The notes beneath the pieces were generated by a model, which was given only the letters and a program-made list of their open reading frames with translations, made no database searches and was not told where the DNA came from. From the NCBI GenBank assembly GCA_902764915.1, contig CACWXY010000032.1, forward strand, positions 1-41,318: DNA of 41,318 nt, read 5' to 3'. This stretch comes from an uncultured Eubacteriales bacterium (GTDB lineage: Bacteria > Bacillota > Clostridia > Christensenellales > Aristaeellaceae). Both the position numbers and the translations under genes were made by a program. Positions 26,066 to 34,310 of this stretch are shown piece by piece (positions within the stretch are counted from its first letter, which is position 1; every line of letters starts with the position of its first letter).

Positions 26066-26509
26066 ATGGCATTCAAAGAGAAGGCACTGCGGCGTCTGGA
26101 TGAAAAAATGTCAAAGAAGGGCATTCCCTATGCCCTTGGCGGTGATTTTCTTCTGCAGGCGCTGTCTCTTGCGGAAGAATCCCACCTGCTGTCCCTGACA
26201 GTTCCCTTTGAAAAGCGTGGAGACGCGGACGCTGTCATGCGGCGTCTGGGAATGGGACATGTGGACTGTGATACTCCGGAATGTTTTCTGGGAACCTATC
26301 ACTTCGACGGTGCGGAATTTCAGCTCCTTGCTCTTCCGGAGCATCGGCTGCCCACACCGGATGTTTGGAAAAAGGTGGATATACCCGGTGCCAGCGTATG
26401 TGTCATGCACCCTTCCGCCTGGTGTCATGTATGCCGTACCATGGGCTGGGAAGTGCCTGAACTTCTTCTCCCCTTCTGCATGTCCCAGCCATTATCTCAT
26501 ACCCCTTGA
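26066..26509 (+). CDS. small protein of unknown function
   Basis: 147 residues. The start has GGGAGG 8 bases upstream. IPYALGGDFLLQALSLAEES near the N-terminus recalls the GG segment that opens minimal nucleotidyltransferases, but the expected DxD metal residues are not evident, so this is only a loose resemblance. The rest (DGAEFQLLALPEH, several Cys and Trp at the C-terminus) is unrecognised. It ends 12 bases before the XRE/S24-like regulator gene and probably shares a transcript with it. No promoter is clear in the short gap after the palindrome. Confidence 0.75.
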   Translation: MAFKEKALRRLDEKMSKKGIPYALGGDFLLQALSLAEESHLLSLTVPFEKRGDADAVMRRLGMGHVDCDTPECFLGTYHFDGAEFQLLALPEHRLPTPDVWKKVDIPGASVCVMHPSAWCHVCRTMGWEVPELLLPFCMSQPLSHTP

Positions 26510-26521
26510 AGGAGGTTTACT

Positions 26522-27259
26522 ATGTCCCGTCTCGGAGATTTATTGCGCACGGAGCGTCTGCGCCAGAATATGACGCCTAAACAGGTTGCCAGAAAATGCG
26601 GTGTCAGCGAAAGCTACCTGATCGCGGTGGAAAATGGTACCAGGATTATCGGGGATGAACAGGCGCGTCGCATTCTCAAAAAGATCGGACTGAAGGAACA
26701 GACGGAAGCCGATTTTTCTCTGGATGATATTGCTGCCACTGTTGACCTGGCCCAGGTACAGCCGCAAATGGCCAAAGCCGTAGCCCAGCCCAAACCGAAA
26801 GCAGTCGAGGTAGAAAAGGTCGCTTCCACAGAAGAAGAGGACAATAAAGGCGTGGTGGGGAGCGTATGGCTGGATGCCCTGCAAAGCGTACTCAAGAGTG
26901 TACCTGTCATGAATGCAGTCCTCCAGAGTGTTGACCATCGGCTTCTTCCCATTCAAAATGGAAAGATTGAAGGCGCGAATCCGGACAAGGTCTTCTATTA
27001 TCTCTCGCCGGATGACTCCATGCGCGGGTTCCGTATCCATCAGGGAGATCTGGCACTGATCGTGCCCGCGCAGAGTCCGATTGACGGGGCTGTCATGCTG
27101 GTTGAATACAATCAGCATCGTTATCTGCGCAAGATCAAACGAATTTCCGATACTGCGCTGATGCTGCAGAGCTATGACCGAGAATATGATGCCGTAACTG
27201 TCAGCCTTCATGAAATCAATTGCATCGGACGTGTATGCAGAATTGAGTTTACACTGTAA
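26522..27259 (+). CDS. XRE HTH regulator with S24/LexA-like C-terminal domain
   Basis: 245 residues. GAAGGAGG lies at ideal distance from the ATG. An XRE helix-turn-helix spans about 5-60 (RQNMTPKQVARKCGVSESYL). A charged, Pro/Glu-rich linker follows (about 85-110), then a C-terminal domain with DDSMRGFRIHQGDLALIV (Ser166), the S24 serine box. The partner box reads RYLRKIKRI (Arg203-Lys204); by alignment with the usual VKRL the catalytic lysine position may be an Arg, so self-cleavage is uncertain. No Ala-Gly or Cys-Gly cleavage site is obvious in the linker. Possibly a stress-responsive repressor of its own operon. A terminator follows. Confidence 0.88.
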   Translation: MSRLGDLLRTERLRQNMTPKQVARKCGVSESYLIAVENGTRIIGDEQARRILKKIGLKEQTEADFSLDDIAATVDLAQVQPQMAKAVAQPKPKAVEVEKVASTEEEDNKGVVGSVWLDALQSVLKSVPVMNAVLQSVDHRLLPIQNGKIEGANPDKVFYYLSPDDSMRGFRIHQGDLALIVPAQSPIDGAVMLVEYNQHRYLRKIKRISDTALMLQSYDREYDAVTVSLHEINCIGRVCRIEFTL

Positions 27260-27263
27260 CGCA

Positions 27264-27290
27264 AAAAGCACCGCCATGCGGTGCTTTTCT
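27264..27290. terminator. bidirectional terminator between convergent genes
   Basis: An 11-base stem (27264-27274 with 27278-27288) and 3-base loop are flanked by A and T runs, so it can stop transcription of the regulator gene (+) and the secreted-protein gene (-). Confidence 0.88.
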
Positions 27291-27291
27291 G

Positions 27292-27900
27292 CTATTCCAC
27301 CTCCACAGGATAGCATTCCTCCAATGCAGACAGATCCTGTTTTGTTCCGCCCAGTTTTCGATATAGTTTCAGGATCTGCTGCACCATCTCAGTATCCACG
27401 ACAAACTGTGCCTGCGTCGTCTCCGTTCCGATCAGAGTAATTGTAAGCCTTCCATCCCGGCTTTTGGCGAGTTCTTCCAGAACAGGCAGGCTCTTTCCCG
27501 TCAGAAAGAGGATATCATCCTCATAAAATGTCATATCATACTCGCTGATTGTCCGGTCGCAGGGAATGGTATATGTTTTCTTTCCCGCTCGCAGCTGCAT
27601 CCGCTGATTATTCAACGCTTCCCAGCTCTCACTGGCCACCGTAACACGGATGACAATCCAATCGTCCGCATCCGGCTGTTCCACCAGATCCAGAAAAAGA
27701 ATCACATCCCCCTGAATGTCCTCAGACATTCCAATTACCGGCTGCGTGTCCATCCGAAGCACCGTATCCACGCCATTTTCGTCCAGAAAACACTGTGCCG
27801 GCACACCCTGTGCTGCCGCTTCCAGACCGTCCGCCGACGAAAAAGTGCAGATAAGGCAAAGCACGGCCGCTATGCAGATACACCATCCTGTGTGCTTCAT
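27292..27900 (-). CDS. exported protein of unknown function
   Basis: 202 residues. ATG at 27900 is chosen because AAGGGAG lies 10 bases upstream; a GTG three codons earlier sits too close to it. The N-terminal MKHTGWCICIAAVLCLICTF is a signal peptide, probably cut near SSA/DG. The mature part is a mixed alpha/beta domain with acidic strands and two Cys in the mature C-terminal half. No family is recognised. It is divergently transcribed from an exported CE1-type esterase, sharing a 69-base gap, which may point to a related extracellular role. Confidence 0.85.
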   Translation of the reverse strand: MKHTGWCICIAAVLCLICTFSSADGLEAAAQGVPAQCFLDENGVDTVLRMDTQPVIGMSEDIQGDVILFLDLVEQPDADDWIVIRVTVASESWEALNNQRMQLRAGKKTYTIPCDRTISEYDMTFYEDDILFLTGKSLPVLEELAKSRDGRLTITLIGTETTQAQFVVDTEMVQQILKLYRKLGGTKQDLSALEECYPVEVE

Positions 27901-27930
27901 GTTCTTCACGCTCCCTTCATTGCTTCTTTC

Positions 27931-27959
27931 ATGATAACTGTGATTTTGGATTTCTGCAA
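27931..27959 (-). promoter_or_regulatory. promoter of the exported unknown protein
   Basis: On the minus strand, TTGCAG (27959-27954), 17 bases, TATCAT (27936-27931), about 30 bases before the start codon. Confidence 0.65.
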
Positions 27960-27969
27960 GGAGGTTTCC

Positions 27970-28842
27970 ATGCGCCGCACATTCTGCCTTCTGACAGTTC
28001 TTGGGCTGCTTCTGTCATGCTTCCCTGTTCAAGGTGCTTCTCTGCCTGTTCCTGAATCCCTTTCTCCGGCGGATCTTCTCCCCTGTGATGCTGGAGAAGG
28101 GAAAACAGAGATCCTCCCCTACGCCACGGACTACGGAGAGAAAGAAGCACTCGTGTATCTGCCGCCCGCCTATGATCCCGAGGGGGCTTATCCCGTCTTT
28201 TACTGGATGCATGGAGGCGGAGAGACACCCTACTCCTTTCTGAATCCAGCCCGGTCCATGCCGCTTTCCAACCTTCTGGACCATCGAATAACACAGGGGG
28301 ATGTACCACCCCTGATTCTCGTCTGTCCTACCTATGATGTTCCTGTCAATAACCCGCATTACGGTGCCGGTGTCGACACGCTCACTGAACAGTTTCCTGA
28401 GGAATTGACCCGCTTTCTGATTCCGGCCGTAGATGCCAGCTATGCAACCATCCCGGACCGTCTGCATCGCGCTTTCGGCGGTTTCTCCATGGGCGCTGTC
28501 ACTGCCTGGTATGTTTTTCTGCAATCCCTTGATGCAGTCAGTGTCTTTGTTCCTGTCAGCAGTGACTGCTGGGCACTGGGAAGAAGAAACGGCGGATGCG
28601 AAGAAATGGCTGACCTTCTATCAGATGCAGCTGCTGACGAGGCTCCCTTCCGCATTTATGCGCTGACCGGTGCACACGATTTTGCCATGGACCCCATGCG
28701 GGATCAGATCGAAAACATGGAAAAACGGGAGGTCTTCCGTCATACGCTTTTTTTCGGGTTGTTCCCAGAAGGCCGGCATGACAGGGAAAGCGCATACACA
28801 GAACTGGACGCTGTGCTGTCTCTGCTGTTCCCGTATTCCTGA
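27970..28842 (+). CDS. exported CE1-like carbohydrate esterase
   Basis: 290 residues. The start at 27970 has AAGGAGG 5-6 bases upstream. A signal sequence (RTFCLLTVLGLLLSCFPVQGA) could be cut after QGA or, less likely, be a lipoprotein signal with Cys at LLSC. The alpha/beta-hydrolase part shows YPVFYWMHGGGE (oxyanion strand), the nucleophile elbow FGGFSMGAV (Ser173), Asp237 in AHDFAMD and His270 in GRHDRES. This is the feruloyl/acetylxylan esterase (esterase D-like) family, removing acyl groups from plant polysaccharides. Substrate is not certain. No clear promoter of its own was found in the divergent gap. Confidence 0.9.
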   Translation: MRRTFCLLTVLGLLLSCFPVQGASLPVPESLSPADLLPCDAGEGKTEILPYATDYGEKEALVYLPPAYDPEGAYPVFYWMHGGGETPYSFLNPARSMPLSNLLDHRITQGDVPPLILVCPTYDVPVNNPHYGAGVDTLTEQFPEELTRFLIPAVDASYATIPDRLHRAFGGFSMGAVTAWYVFLQSLDAVSVFVPVSSDCWALGRRNGGCEEMADLLSDAAADEAPFRIYALTGAHDFAMDPMRDQIENMEKREVFRHTLFFGLFPEGRHDRESAYTELDAVLSLLFPYS

Positions 28843-28931
28843 TCAGCCGGAAATCCTGTTCTTTTCTCGTTTTTCTGCCCCATATTTTTCTACCCATGGT
28901 GAAAAATCTACCAAATCTTCTCAGATATATC

Positions 28932-28961
28932 TTGACGCATGGGGAATTTCTCCTCTATAAT
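28932..28961 (+). promoter_or_regulatory. promoter of the structured RNA/zinc-ribbon transcript
   Basis: TTGACG (28932-28937), 18 bases, consensus TATAAT (28956-28961). The predicted transcript start is near 28968. Confidence 0.8.
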
Positions 28962-28966
28962 TGCCT

Positions 28967-29196
28967 TGGTTGGTTTCTTCGGGTCTGTGGTTGCAAGCCG
29001 ATGCCAGTCGCAGGCAAAACGGTCCACGTAATCCGTTCAAAGAACGGGGAGCATGGTGCGGTCCAGAAGTAAGTCCGTCCGGGATGATTCCCGAGAGAAG
29101 TGCGTGAGGGCGCTGATGCGTTGAGCAACCTTCCAGACGGCGAGTGTGGGGGCAAAGACCAGGTCAGCCGAAGCGATCACCGATATCATTTTTTTG
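28967..29196 (+). ncRNA. candidate structured RNA, about 230 nt (possibly raiA-type)
   Basis: Between a strong promoter and a T7 run (29190-29196) lies a GC-rich, protein-free segment. Nested long-range pairings are visible: CTTCGG 28977-28982 with CCGAAG 29168-29173; GTCTG 28983-28987 with CAGAC 29134-29138; GGTTGC 28989-28994 with GCAACC 29125-29130. Local hairpins include GCC/GGC in 29003-29015, CCGTTC/GAACGG at 29033-29047 and CGGGA/TCCCG at 29080-29093. This closed multibranch shape over 200 nt argues for a folded RNA rather than a plain leader. It lacks the conserved boxes of T-box, RNase P, SRP, tmRNA and common riboswitches that I can recall. Its size, GC-richness and position before a small gene fit the raiA motif of Bacillota, but I cannot verify that. 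The T run suggests an independent 3' end. Confidence 0.65.
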
Positions 29197-29210
29197 GGGG
29201 TTTCCTTACC

Positions 29211-29495
29211 ATGTACGAAGACAAAACGCTGGTTTGCAAAGACTGCGGCGCCGAATTTGTGTTCACCGCCGGTGAACAGGAATTCTACGCAGAGAAGGGC
29301 TTCCAGAATGAGCCCACTCGTTGCAAGGCATGCAGAGCTGCCCGCAAGGCCAGCCGTCCCGCTGTCGGTGCGCCCCGTGAGATGCACGATGCCATCTGTG
29401 CCAATTGCGGTAAGCCGACTCAGGTTCCTTTTATCCCACGCGAAGACCGTCCTGTATACTGCAGTGAGTGCTTCGCAGCCATGCGTCGCGCCTAA
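29211..29495 (+). CDS. small double zinc-ribbon protein
   Basis: 94 residues with four CxxC knuckles: Cys9/12 with Cys38/41 and Cys63/66 with Cys84/87, forming two zinc ribbons (VCKDCGAEF...RCKAC and ICANCGKPT...YCSEC). This is the small cytosolic 'probable zinc-ribbon' family common in Bacillota and Chloroflexi; its role is unknown, with nucleic-acid or ribosome binding as the usual guess. The ribosome binding site is poor (GGGGG about 12 bases upstream), so translation may depend on the structure of the RNA immediately before it. A terminator follows at 29529. Confidence 0.9.
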   Translation: MYEDKTLVCKDCGAEFVFTAGEQEFYAEKGFQNEPTRCKACRAARKASRPAVGAPREMHDAICANCGKPTQVPFIPREDRPVYCSECFAAMRRA

Positions 29496-29528
29496 AGTCC
29501 AGCGGGGGTACGATCACGACTGACAGTG

Positions 29529-29560
29529 CGCGCTTTCCTTCAAGGAAGGCGCGTTTTTCT
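29529..29560 (+). terminator. intrinsic terminator after the zinc-ribbon gene
   Basis: A 10-base stem (29529-29538 with 29544-29553, one G-U), 5-base loop, then TTTTTCTTTT. Confidence 0.88.
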
Positions 29561-29565
29561 TTTCC

Positions 29566-29594
29566 TTGCATGAACTCCCGAAAGACCGTATAAT
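29566..29594 (+). promoter_or_regulatory. glnS-gltX promoter
   Basis: TTGCAT (29566-29571), 17 bases, consensus TATAAT (29589-29594), about 55 bases before the glnS start. No T-box leader is present. Confidence 0.82.
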
Positions 29595-29649
29595 GGAAAA
29601 GGCATCGGAAGATGCCTATTTTCCTGGAATAAATGGAGGTTATCGACGT

Positions 29650-31356
29650 ATGGAAGAGGCTGGAACCAAATCCAATTTTATATGGGACGCTGTAGAAAAA
29701 GACCTGCAGGAACAGGTATACACGCAGGTACATACGCGGTTTCCCCCTGAGCCTAACGGATATATGCATATCGGTCACTGCAAAGCCCTGATCATGGACT
29801 TTCTGACAGCTGAGAAATATGGCGGCAAGTGCAATCTGCGCTTCGATGACACCAACCCTGCCAAAGAGGACACAGAATATGTGGAAGCCATCAAGCGGGA
29901 TATCCACTGGCTTGGTTTTCATTGGACCGGCGGACTGTTTTATGCTTCTGATTATTATGACAAATGCTATGAGATTGCAGAGGACTGGATCCGCCGCGGT
30001 CTTGCGTACGTTGATGAACTGAGCAAGGATGAAATGCGTGCTTATCGCGGCACGCTCACCGAACCCGGTAAGAACAGTCCCTGGCGCGATCGTCCCTGGG
30101 AGGAAAGCCTGGACCTGTTCCGTCGCATGCGGAACGGCGAGTTCCCTGAGGGTACGAAAACGCTGCGCGCCAAGATCGATATGGCAAGCCCCAATATCGT
30201 CATGCGGGATCCTGCACTCTACCGTATTCTCTACAAAGAGCACTGGCGTACAGGCAATAAATGGTGCATATATCCCATGTATGACTTTGCCCATCCCATC
30301 GGCGATGCGCTGGAAGGCGTTACGCATTCTCTGTGCTCGCTGGAGTATGAGATTCATCGTCCCCTGTATGACTGGGTGGTAAAGAATGCCGAAAACATGC
30401 TTCCCGGTCATCCGCGGCAGATCGAATTCGCACGTCTCAATATCACGCAGACCGTCATGAGTAAGCGCTATCTGCGCCAGCTCGTGGAGGGCGGCTATGT
30501 TGCCGGCTGGGATGATCCCCGTATGCCGACACTTTCTGCCATGCGCCGCAGAGGGTACACCCCGGAATCGATTCGAAACTTTGTCGACGCCATTGGCATG
30601 AGCAAGGCAGATTCAACAGTGGACTTCGCGTTCCTTGAGCACTGTGTGCGTGATGATCTGGGTGGAAAGGCGCCTCGCGTCATGGCAATCCTGCGTCCTC
30701 TGAAAGTGATCCTGGACAACTGGCCGGACGGCGAGACCAAAACCATAACCCTGGAAAATCATCCGGATCATCCGGAGTGGGGTACCCGTACAGTCACGTT
30801 CGGGAAGGAAATCTATGTTGAGCAGGAAGATTTCATGGAAAACCCGCCCAAGAAGTACTTCCGTCTTTATCCCGGGAATGAAGTCCGTCTCAAAGGCGCC
30901 TATATCATCCGCTGCGATTCCTTTGTCAAGAATGAAAGCGGCGAAGTGACAGAGCTGCACTGCACAGTCGATCTGAATTCCGCTTCCGGAACCCCTGGAG
31001 CGGAACGCAAGGTCAAAGGCACCCTGCACTGGCTGCCTGTAAGCGATGCTGTTCCGGCTGAAATCCGTCTCTACGAGCCGCTTCTGAGCGAGGAAATTCA
31101 GGCGGAAGCAGAGGATCCGGATGCAGAAGAAACGCAGTCCGTGAATAAAAAGGACTTTATCTCCCGTCTCAATCCCGATTCTCTCCAGACCCTTCACGGG
31201 TTTGTGGAGCCCTGTGCCCGCAGCGCCGAAAACGGCACTACCTATCAGTTCCTGCGCAACGGTTATTTCTGTAAGGATCCGGATTCCACGGATGACCTTC
31301 CTGTTTTCAACCGTACCGTGGGTCTGCGTGACACCTGGGCCAAGCTGTCGAAATAA
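29650..31356 (+). CDS. glnS: glutaminyl-tRNA synthetase
   Basis: 568 residues, the usual length. It charges tRNA-Gln with glutamine. RFPPEPNGYMHIGHCKA contains the HIGH motif. LRFDDTNPAKEDTEYVEAI and DFAHPIGDALEGVTHSLCSLEYE are GlnRS signatures, and VMSKR is the KMSKS-type loop. The C-terminal anticodon-binding beta-barrels occupy about 340-568. The start at 29650 has GGAGG 10 bases upstream. The adjacent gltX lies 14 bases downstream in the same operon, so the cell makes Gln-tRNA directly in addition to having GluRS. Confidence 0.98.
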   Translation: MEEAGTKSNFIWDAVEKDLQEQVYTQVHTRFPPEPNGYMHIGHCKALIMDFLTAEKYGGKCNLRFDDTNPAKEDTEYVEAIKRDIHWLGFHWTGGLFYASDYYDKCYEIAEDWIRRGLAYVDELSKDEMRAYRGTLTEPGKNSPWRDRPWEESLDLFRRMRNGEFPEGTKTLRAKIDMASPNIVMRDPALYRILYKEHWRTGNKWCIYPMYDFAHPIGDALEGVTHSLCSLEYEIHRPLYDWVVKNAENMLPGHPRQIEFARLNITQTVMSKRYLRQLVEGGYVAGWDDPRMPTLSAMRRRGYTPESIRNFVDAIGMSKADSTVDFAFLEHCVRDDLGGKAPRVMAILRPLKVILDNWPDGETKTITLENHPDHPEWGTRTVTFGKEIYVEQEDFMENPPKKYFRLYPGNEVRLKGAYIIRCDSFVKNESGEVTELHCTVDLNSASGTPGAERKVKGTLHWLPVSDAVPAEIRLYEPLLSEEIQAEAEDPDAEETQSVNKKDFISRLNPDSLQTLHGFVEPCARSAENGTTYQFLRNGYFCKDPDSTDDLPVFNRTVGLRDTWAKLSK

Positions 31357-31370
31357 GGAGGAACAATCCC

Positions 31371-32822
31371 ATGGAGGTACGCACGCGGTTTGCACCCAGC
31401 CCTACTGGCTTCATGCATCTGGGTGGTCTGCGCACAGCGCTGTACAATTATCTGTTTGCCCGTCAGAATGGCGGAAAGTTTATCCTGCGCATTGAAGATA
31501 CCGATCAGGAGCGCTATGTGGAAGGCGCTACCGAGGTCATCTATGATACGCTGCGCGGCTGCGGTATGCAGTGGGATGAAGGTCCGGACGTAGGTGGTGA
31601 TTACGGCCCCTATATTCAGTCCCAGCGCAAGGACCTGTATATGCCCTATGCCAAGAAGCTGGTGGAGACCGGGCATGCCTACTATTGTTTCTGTACGGAG
31701 TGTGAGCTGAAAGAACGCCGCGCTGCCGCCGAAGCCAAAGGTCTTGTATTCAAATATGACAAGCACTGTCTCGGTCTCACCAAGGAAGAGGTGGACCGGC
31801 GTCTTGCAGAAGGACAGCCCTTTGTCATCCGCCAGAATGCACCTACGGAAGGAACAACCAGCTATACAGACCTGGTTTACGGTGAGATGTCCTTCCCCAA
31901 CGACACCCTTGACGACATGGTGCTTATCAAGGCAGACGGCATGCCTACCTACAATTTTGCCAATGTCATTGATGACCATCTCATGGGAATTACCCATGTG
32001 ATGCGCGGAGCAGAGTACCTCTCTTCGACGCCTAAGTATAATCTGCTTTATGAAGCCTTTGGCTGGGAGGTTCCACAGTATATTCACCTGCCCTCTGTCA
32101 TGCGGGATGCGCATCACAAACTTTCCAAGCGCGACGGCGACGCGTATTACTCTGATTATGTGGACAAGGGATATCTGACTGAAGCGCTGATCAATTATCT
32201 GGCCCTGGTAGGCTGGAATCCCGGCGATGACCGTGAGTTCTTTACAATGGATGAACTGGTTCAGGCCTTTGACGTGCATCGGCTGAACAAGGCCCCGGGG
32301 ATCTTTGACGTAGATAAACTGACCTGGTTTAATGCAGAGTATATCCGGCGTATGGACTTTGATGCCTATCTGGCGAAAGTCACTCCGTGGTTCGATCAGG
32401 TATTTGCCGGAAAGAAAATGGACTATCATCGTCTGGCAGAACTCATGCATGACAGAACGGAAGTCTTCAACCGCGTACCCGACATGGTCCGTTTTCTCTG
32501 TACACTTCCGGATTATGAAGCAGAGCTGTTCACGCATAAGAAAATGAAGACCAATCCGGACGTAGCCAGGACCGCCCTGCTTCTCTGCCAGCCAGTCCTG
32601 GAAGGCATTGCAGAAGAAGACTGGAATGAGACCGAACTCCATGACCGTCTTATGGCTGCTATAACAGACAGCGGCATGAAAAACGGACAGGTATTCTGGC
32701 CACTTCGCATTGCGCTCTCCGGCCAGGCCTCAACGCCTGGTGGAGCGATTGAAATCGCCTATCTGCTGGGAAAAGAAGAAAGCCTGTGCCGTCTGCAGAA
32801 AGGCCTGGAAAAACTCGCATAA
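31371..32822 (+). CDS. gltX: glutamyl-tRNA synthetase
   Basis: 483 residues, typical of bacterial GluRS. It charges tRNA-Glu with glutamate. FAPSPTGFMHLGGLRTALYN holds the HIGH-type motif, followed by LRIEDTDQERYVEGA and the KMSKS-type loop HKLSKRDGD; the helical C-terminal anticodon-binding cage lies at about 320-483. AAGGAGG precedes the ATG at good spacing. It is the last gene of the glnS-gltX operon and is followed by a strong terminator. The zinc-type Cys residues of some GluRS (YCFCTECE, near residue 105) are present. Confidence 0.98.
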   Translation: MEVRTRFAPSPTGFMHLGGLRTALYNYLFARQNGGKFILRIEDTDQERYVEGATEVIYDTLRGCGMQWDEGPDVGGDYGPYIQSQRKDLYMPYAKKLVETGHAYYCFCTECELKERRAAAEAKGLVFKYDKHCLGLTKEEVDRRLAEGQPFVIRQNAPTEGTTSYTDLVYGEMSFPNDTLDDMVLIKADGMPTYNFANVIDDHLMGITHVMRGAEYLSSTPKYNLLYEAFGWEVPQYIHLPSVMRDAHHKLSKRDGDAYYSDYVDKGYLTEALINYLALVGWNPGDDREFFTMDELVQAFDVHRLNKAPGIFDVDKLTWFNAEYIRRMDFDAYLAKVTPWFDQVFAGKKMDYHRLAELMHDRTEVFNRVPDMVRFLCTLPDYEAELFTHKKMKTNPDVARTALLLCQPVLEGIAEEDWNETELHDRLMAAITDSGMKNGQVFWPLRIALSGQASTPGGAIEIAYLLGKEESLCRLQKGLEKLA

Positions 32823-32830
32823 ACTGTTGT

Positions 32831-32860
32831 CCCAAACCGGTCTCCGGTTTGGGGCTTTTT
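32831..32860 (+). terminator. intrinsic terminator of glnS-gltX
   Basis: A 10-base perfect stem (32831-32840 with 32844-32853), 3-base loop, GGC and then five Ts. Confidence 0.92.
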
Positions 32861-32937
32861 CCTTTCTCAGCAATGGCACAACCGCTCTCAAATGTAGTAT
32901 AACCTGTTCCAGAATCTGCAAAGGAGCCAATATATCT

Positions 32938-33837
32938 ATGCCTGATCTTTCCAAGTATGAAAACCCCTGGTTCCGGGATGACGATGAATCGATCCTGGAA
33001 ATCTATGACATCCGGTCGGGAAGCGTCGAAACCGTCCGTGAATTTGACACAGTCATCGAAGCGCCAAACTGGTCTCCCGATGGTCAGGCACTGTACTATA
33101 ACAGTCAGGGCCGGATCTGGAAGCTGGACCTTTCCACACATGCCATATCACAGGTATTCTCAGACTTTGTGGACAACTGTAACAACGACCATGTGCTTTC
33201 CTTCGACGGCATGCATCTGGCTGTCAGTCATCATACCAAAGAAGACGGCCAGTCACGCATCTACACGCTCCCTGTAAGAGGTGGTCTGCCTCGCCTGATT
33301 ACGCCTCTGGCGCCCAGTTATCTGCATGGATGGTCGCCTGACGGGAAAACACTGGCTTACTGTGCCTGCCGAAACGGTGAGTTCGATATCTATACGATTC
33401 CGTCAGAAGGCGGTATTGAGACCCGTCTCACTAGCGCACCAGGCCTTAATGACGGACCTGAGTATGACAGTGCCGGAGAATACATCTGGTTCAATTCCGT
33501 GCGCACAGGACTCATGCAGGCCTGGCGTATGCGAGCTGACGGCTCTGAGCAGACACAGATGACTTTTGATCTGAATGGGAATACCTGGTTCCCGCATATT
33601 TCCCCAGACCGAAAAAAAGTGGTTATGATTGTCTATCGCAAAGGTGATCTGAAGCCAGATGAACATGTACCCCACAAGCATGTAGAATTGCGGCTCATGG
33701 ATGCCGATGGAAGCAATCTTCACACAGTCCTTCGCCTTTTTGGCGGACAGGGTACCATCAATGTCAATTCATGGTCACCGGACAGCACGCGGTTTGCCTA
33801 TGTACGCTATCGCATCCGAGGGATTGGAGAGCTGTAA
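32938..33837 (+). CDS. TolB-like (PD40) beta-propeller protein
   Basis: 299 residues. Repeated propeller blades show WSPDGQALYYNSQGRIW, WSPDGKTLAYCACRNGEFD, ISPDRKKVVMIVY and WSPDSTRFAYVRY, the WSPDG pattern of TolB/DPP-type blades; five to six blades are seen. No signal peptide is present, unlike periplasmic TolB, so it is cytosolic. AAAGGAG lies 11 bases before the start, and a TATAAC at 32899-32904 may be its -10 box. Function is unknown; relatives are often annotated as transcriptional or biopolymer transport proteins without direct evidence. The VOC gene follows after 17 bases. Confidence 0.88.
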   Translation: MPDLSKYENPWFRDDDESILEIYDIRSGSVETVREFDTVIEAPNWSPDGQALYYNSQGRIWKLDLSTHAISQVFSDFVDNCNNDHVLSFDGMHLAVSHHTKEDGQSRIYTLPVRGGLPRLITPLAPSYLHGWSPDGKTLAYCACRNGEFDIYTIPSEGGIETRLTSAPGLNDGPEYDSAGEYIWFNSVRTGLMQAWRMRADGSEQTQMTFDLNGNTWFPHISPDRKKVVMIVYRKGDLKPDEHVPHKHVELRLMDADGSNLHTVLRLFGGQGTINVNSWSPDSTRFAYVRYRIRGIGEL

Positions 33838-33854
33838 AAAGGAGAGACACGCTT

Positions 33855-34310
33855 ATGGAAACCACCATTGACCGCAAGGGATTTGCACAGATCAATATCG
33901 TCGTGCGTGATATTCAGACAACAGCGAAAGCCTGGGCCGATCTTCTCGGCGTACCGGTTCCGGAGATACATCACACGCACCTTGAAGGCGGAGAAAACTA
34001 CACTTATCACGGAAAGCCCATTTCCTGTGATCTGAAAACCGCAAATATTGATATGGGCGGATTTGTACTGGAGCTGCACGAACCCGCCGGCGGGGAAAGC
34101 TCTTTCCAGGATTACCTGGACAAGCATGGAAATGGCGTGCATCATATCGGTTTTGAAGTAGGCGACCGCAGAGACGCCCTGATTGCAGAAATGTCTGATG
34201 CAGGCTATGACACACAGCGAACCATGGGCATTTACCCCGGAAGCAGCTGGACCATTGTTGACGGGGAAGACACGCTCGGTGTGAATCTGAATAGTAAGCC
34301 TGTACGCTGA
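33855..34310 (+). CDS. VOC-superfamily protein (glyoxalase/methylmalonyl-CoA epimerase-like)
   Basis: 151 residues. AAAAAGGAGA precedes the ATG. Two beta-alpha-beta-beta-beta modules are visible: GFAQINIVVRDIQTTAKAW and later GVHHIGFEVGDRRDALI. FVLELHEPAGGES carries the metal-ligand Glu, and GVHHIGF a ligand His. At the first ligand position, where epimerases have DHIGIAV, this protein has AQINIVV, so a Gln replaces the His and enzymatic activity may differ. The start of the second module resembles methylmalonyl-CoA epimerase most. It is co-transcribed with the propeller protein. Confidence 0.88.
   Translation: METTIDRKGFAQINIVVRDIQTTAKAWADLLGVPVPEIHHTHLEGGENYTYHGKPISCDLKTANIDMGGFVLELHEPAGGESSFQDYLDKHGNGVHHIGFEVGDRRDALIAEMSDAGYDTQRTMGIYPGSSWTIVDGEDTLGVNLNSKPVR

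Noticed and set aside
29163..29196. SRP-RNA-like AGGTCAG...GAAGC segment
   Set aside because: Only a short partial resemblance; the conserved GGAA/AGCA tetraloop-helix arrangement of SRP RNA is not formed.
29595..29649. T-box riboswitch upstream of glnS
   Set aside because: The leader is only about 50 bases and lacks the T-box sequence and specifier hairpins.
31263..32642. 459-codon open frame antisense to gltX
   Set aside because: gltX is certain on the other strand; the antisense frame lacks a start signal and any motif.
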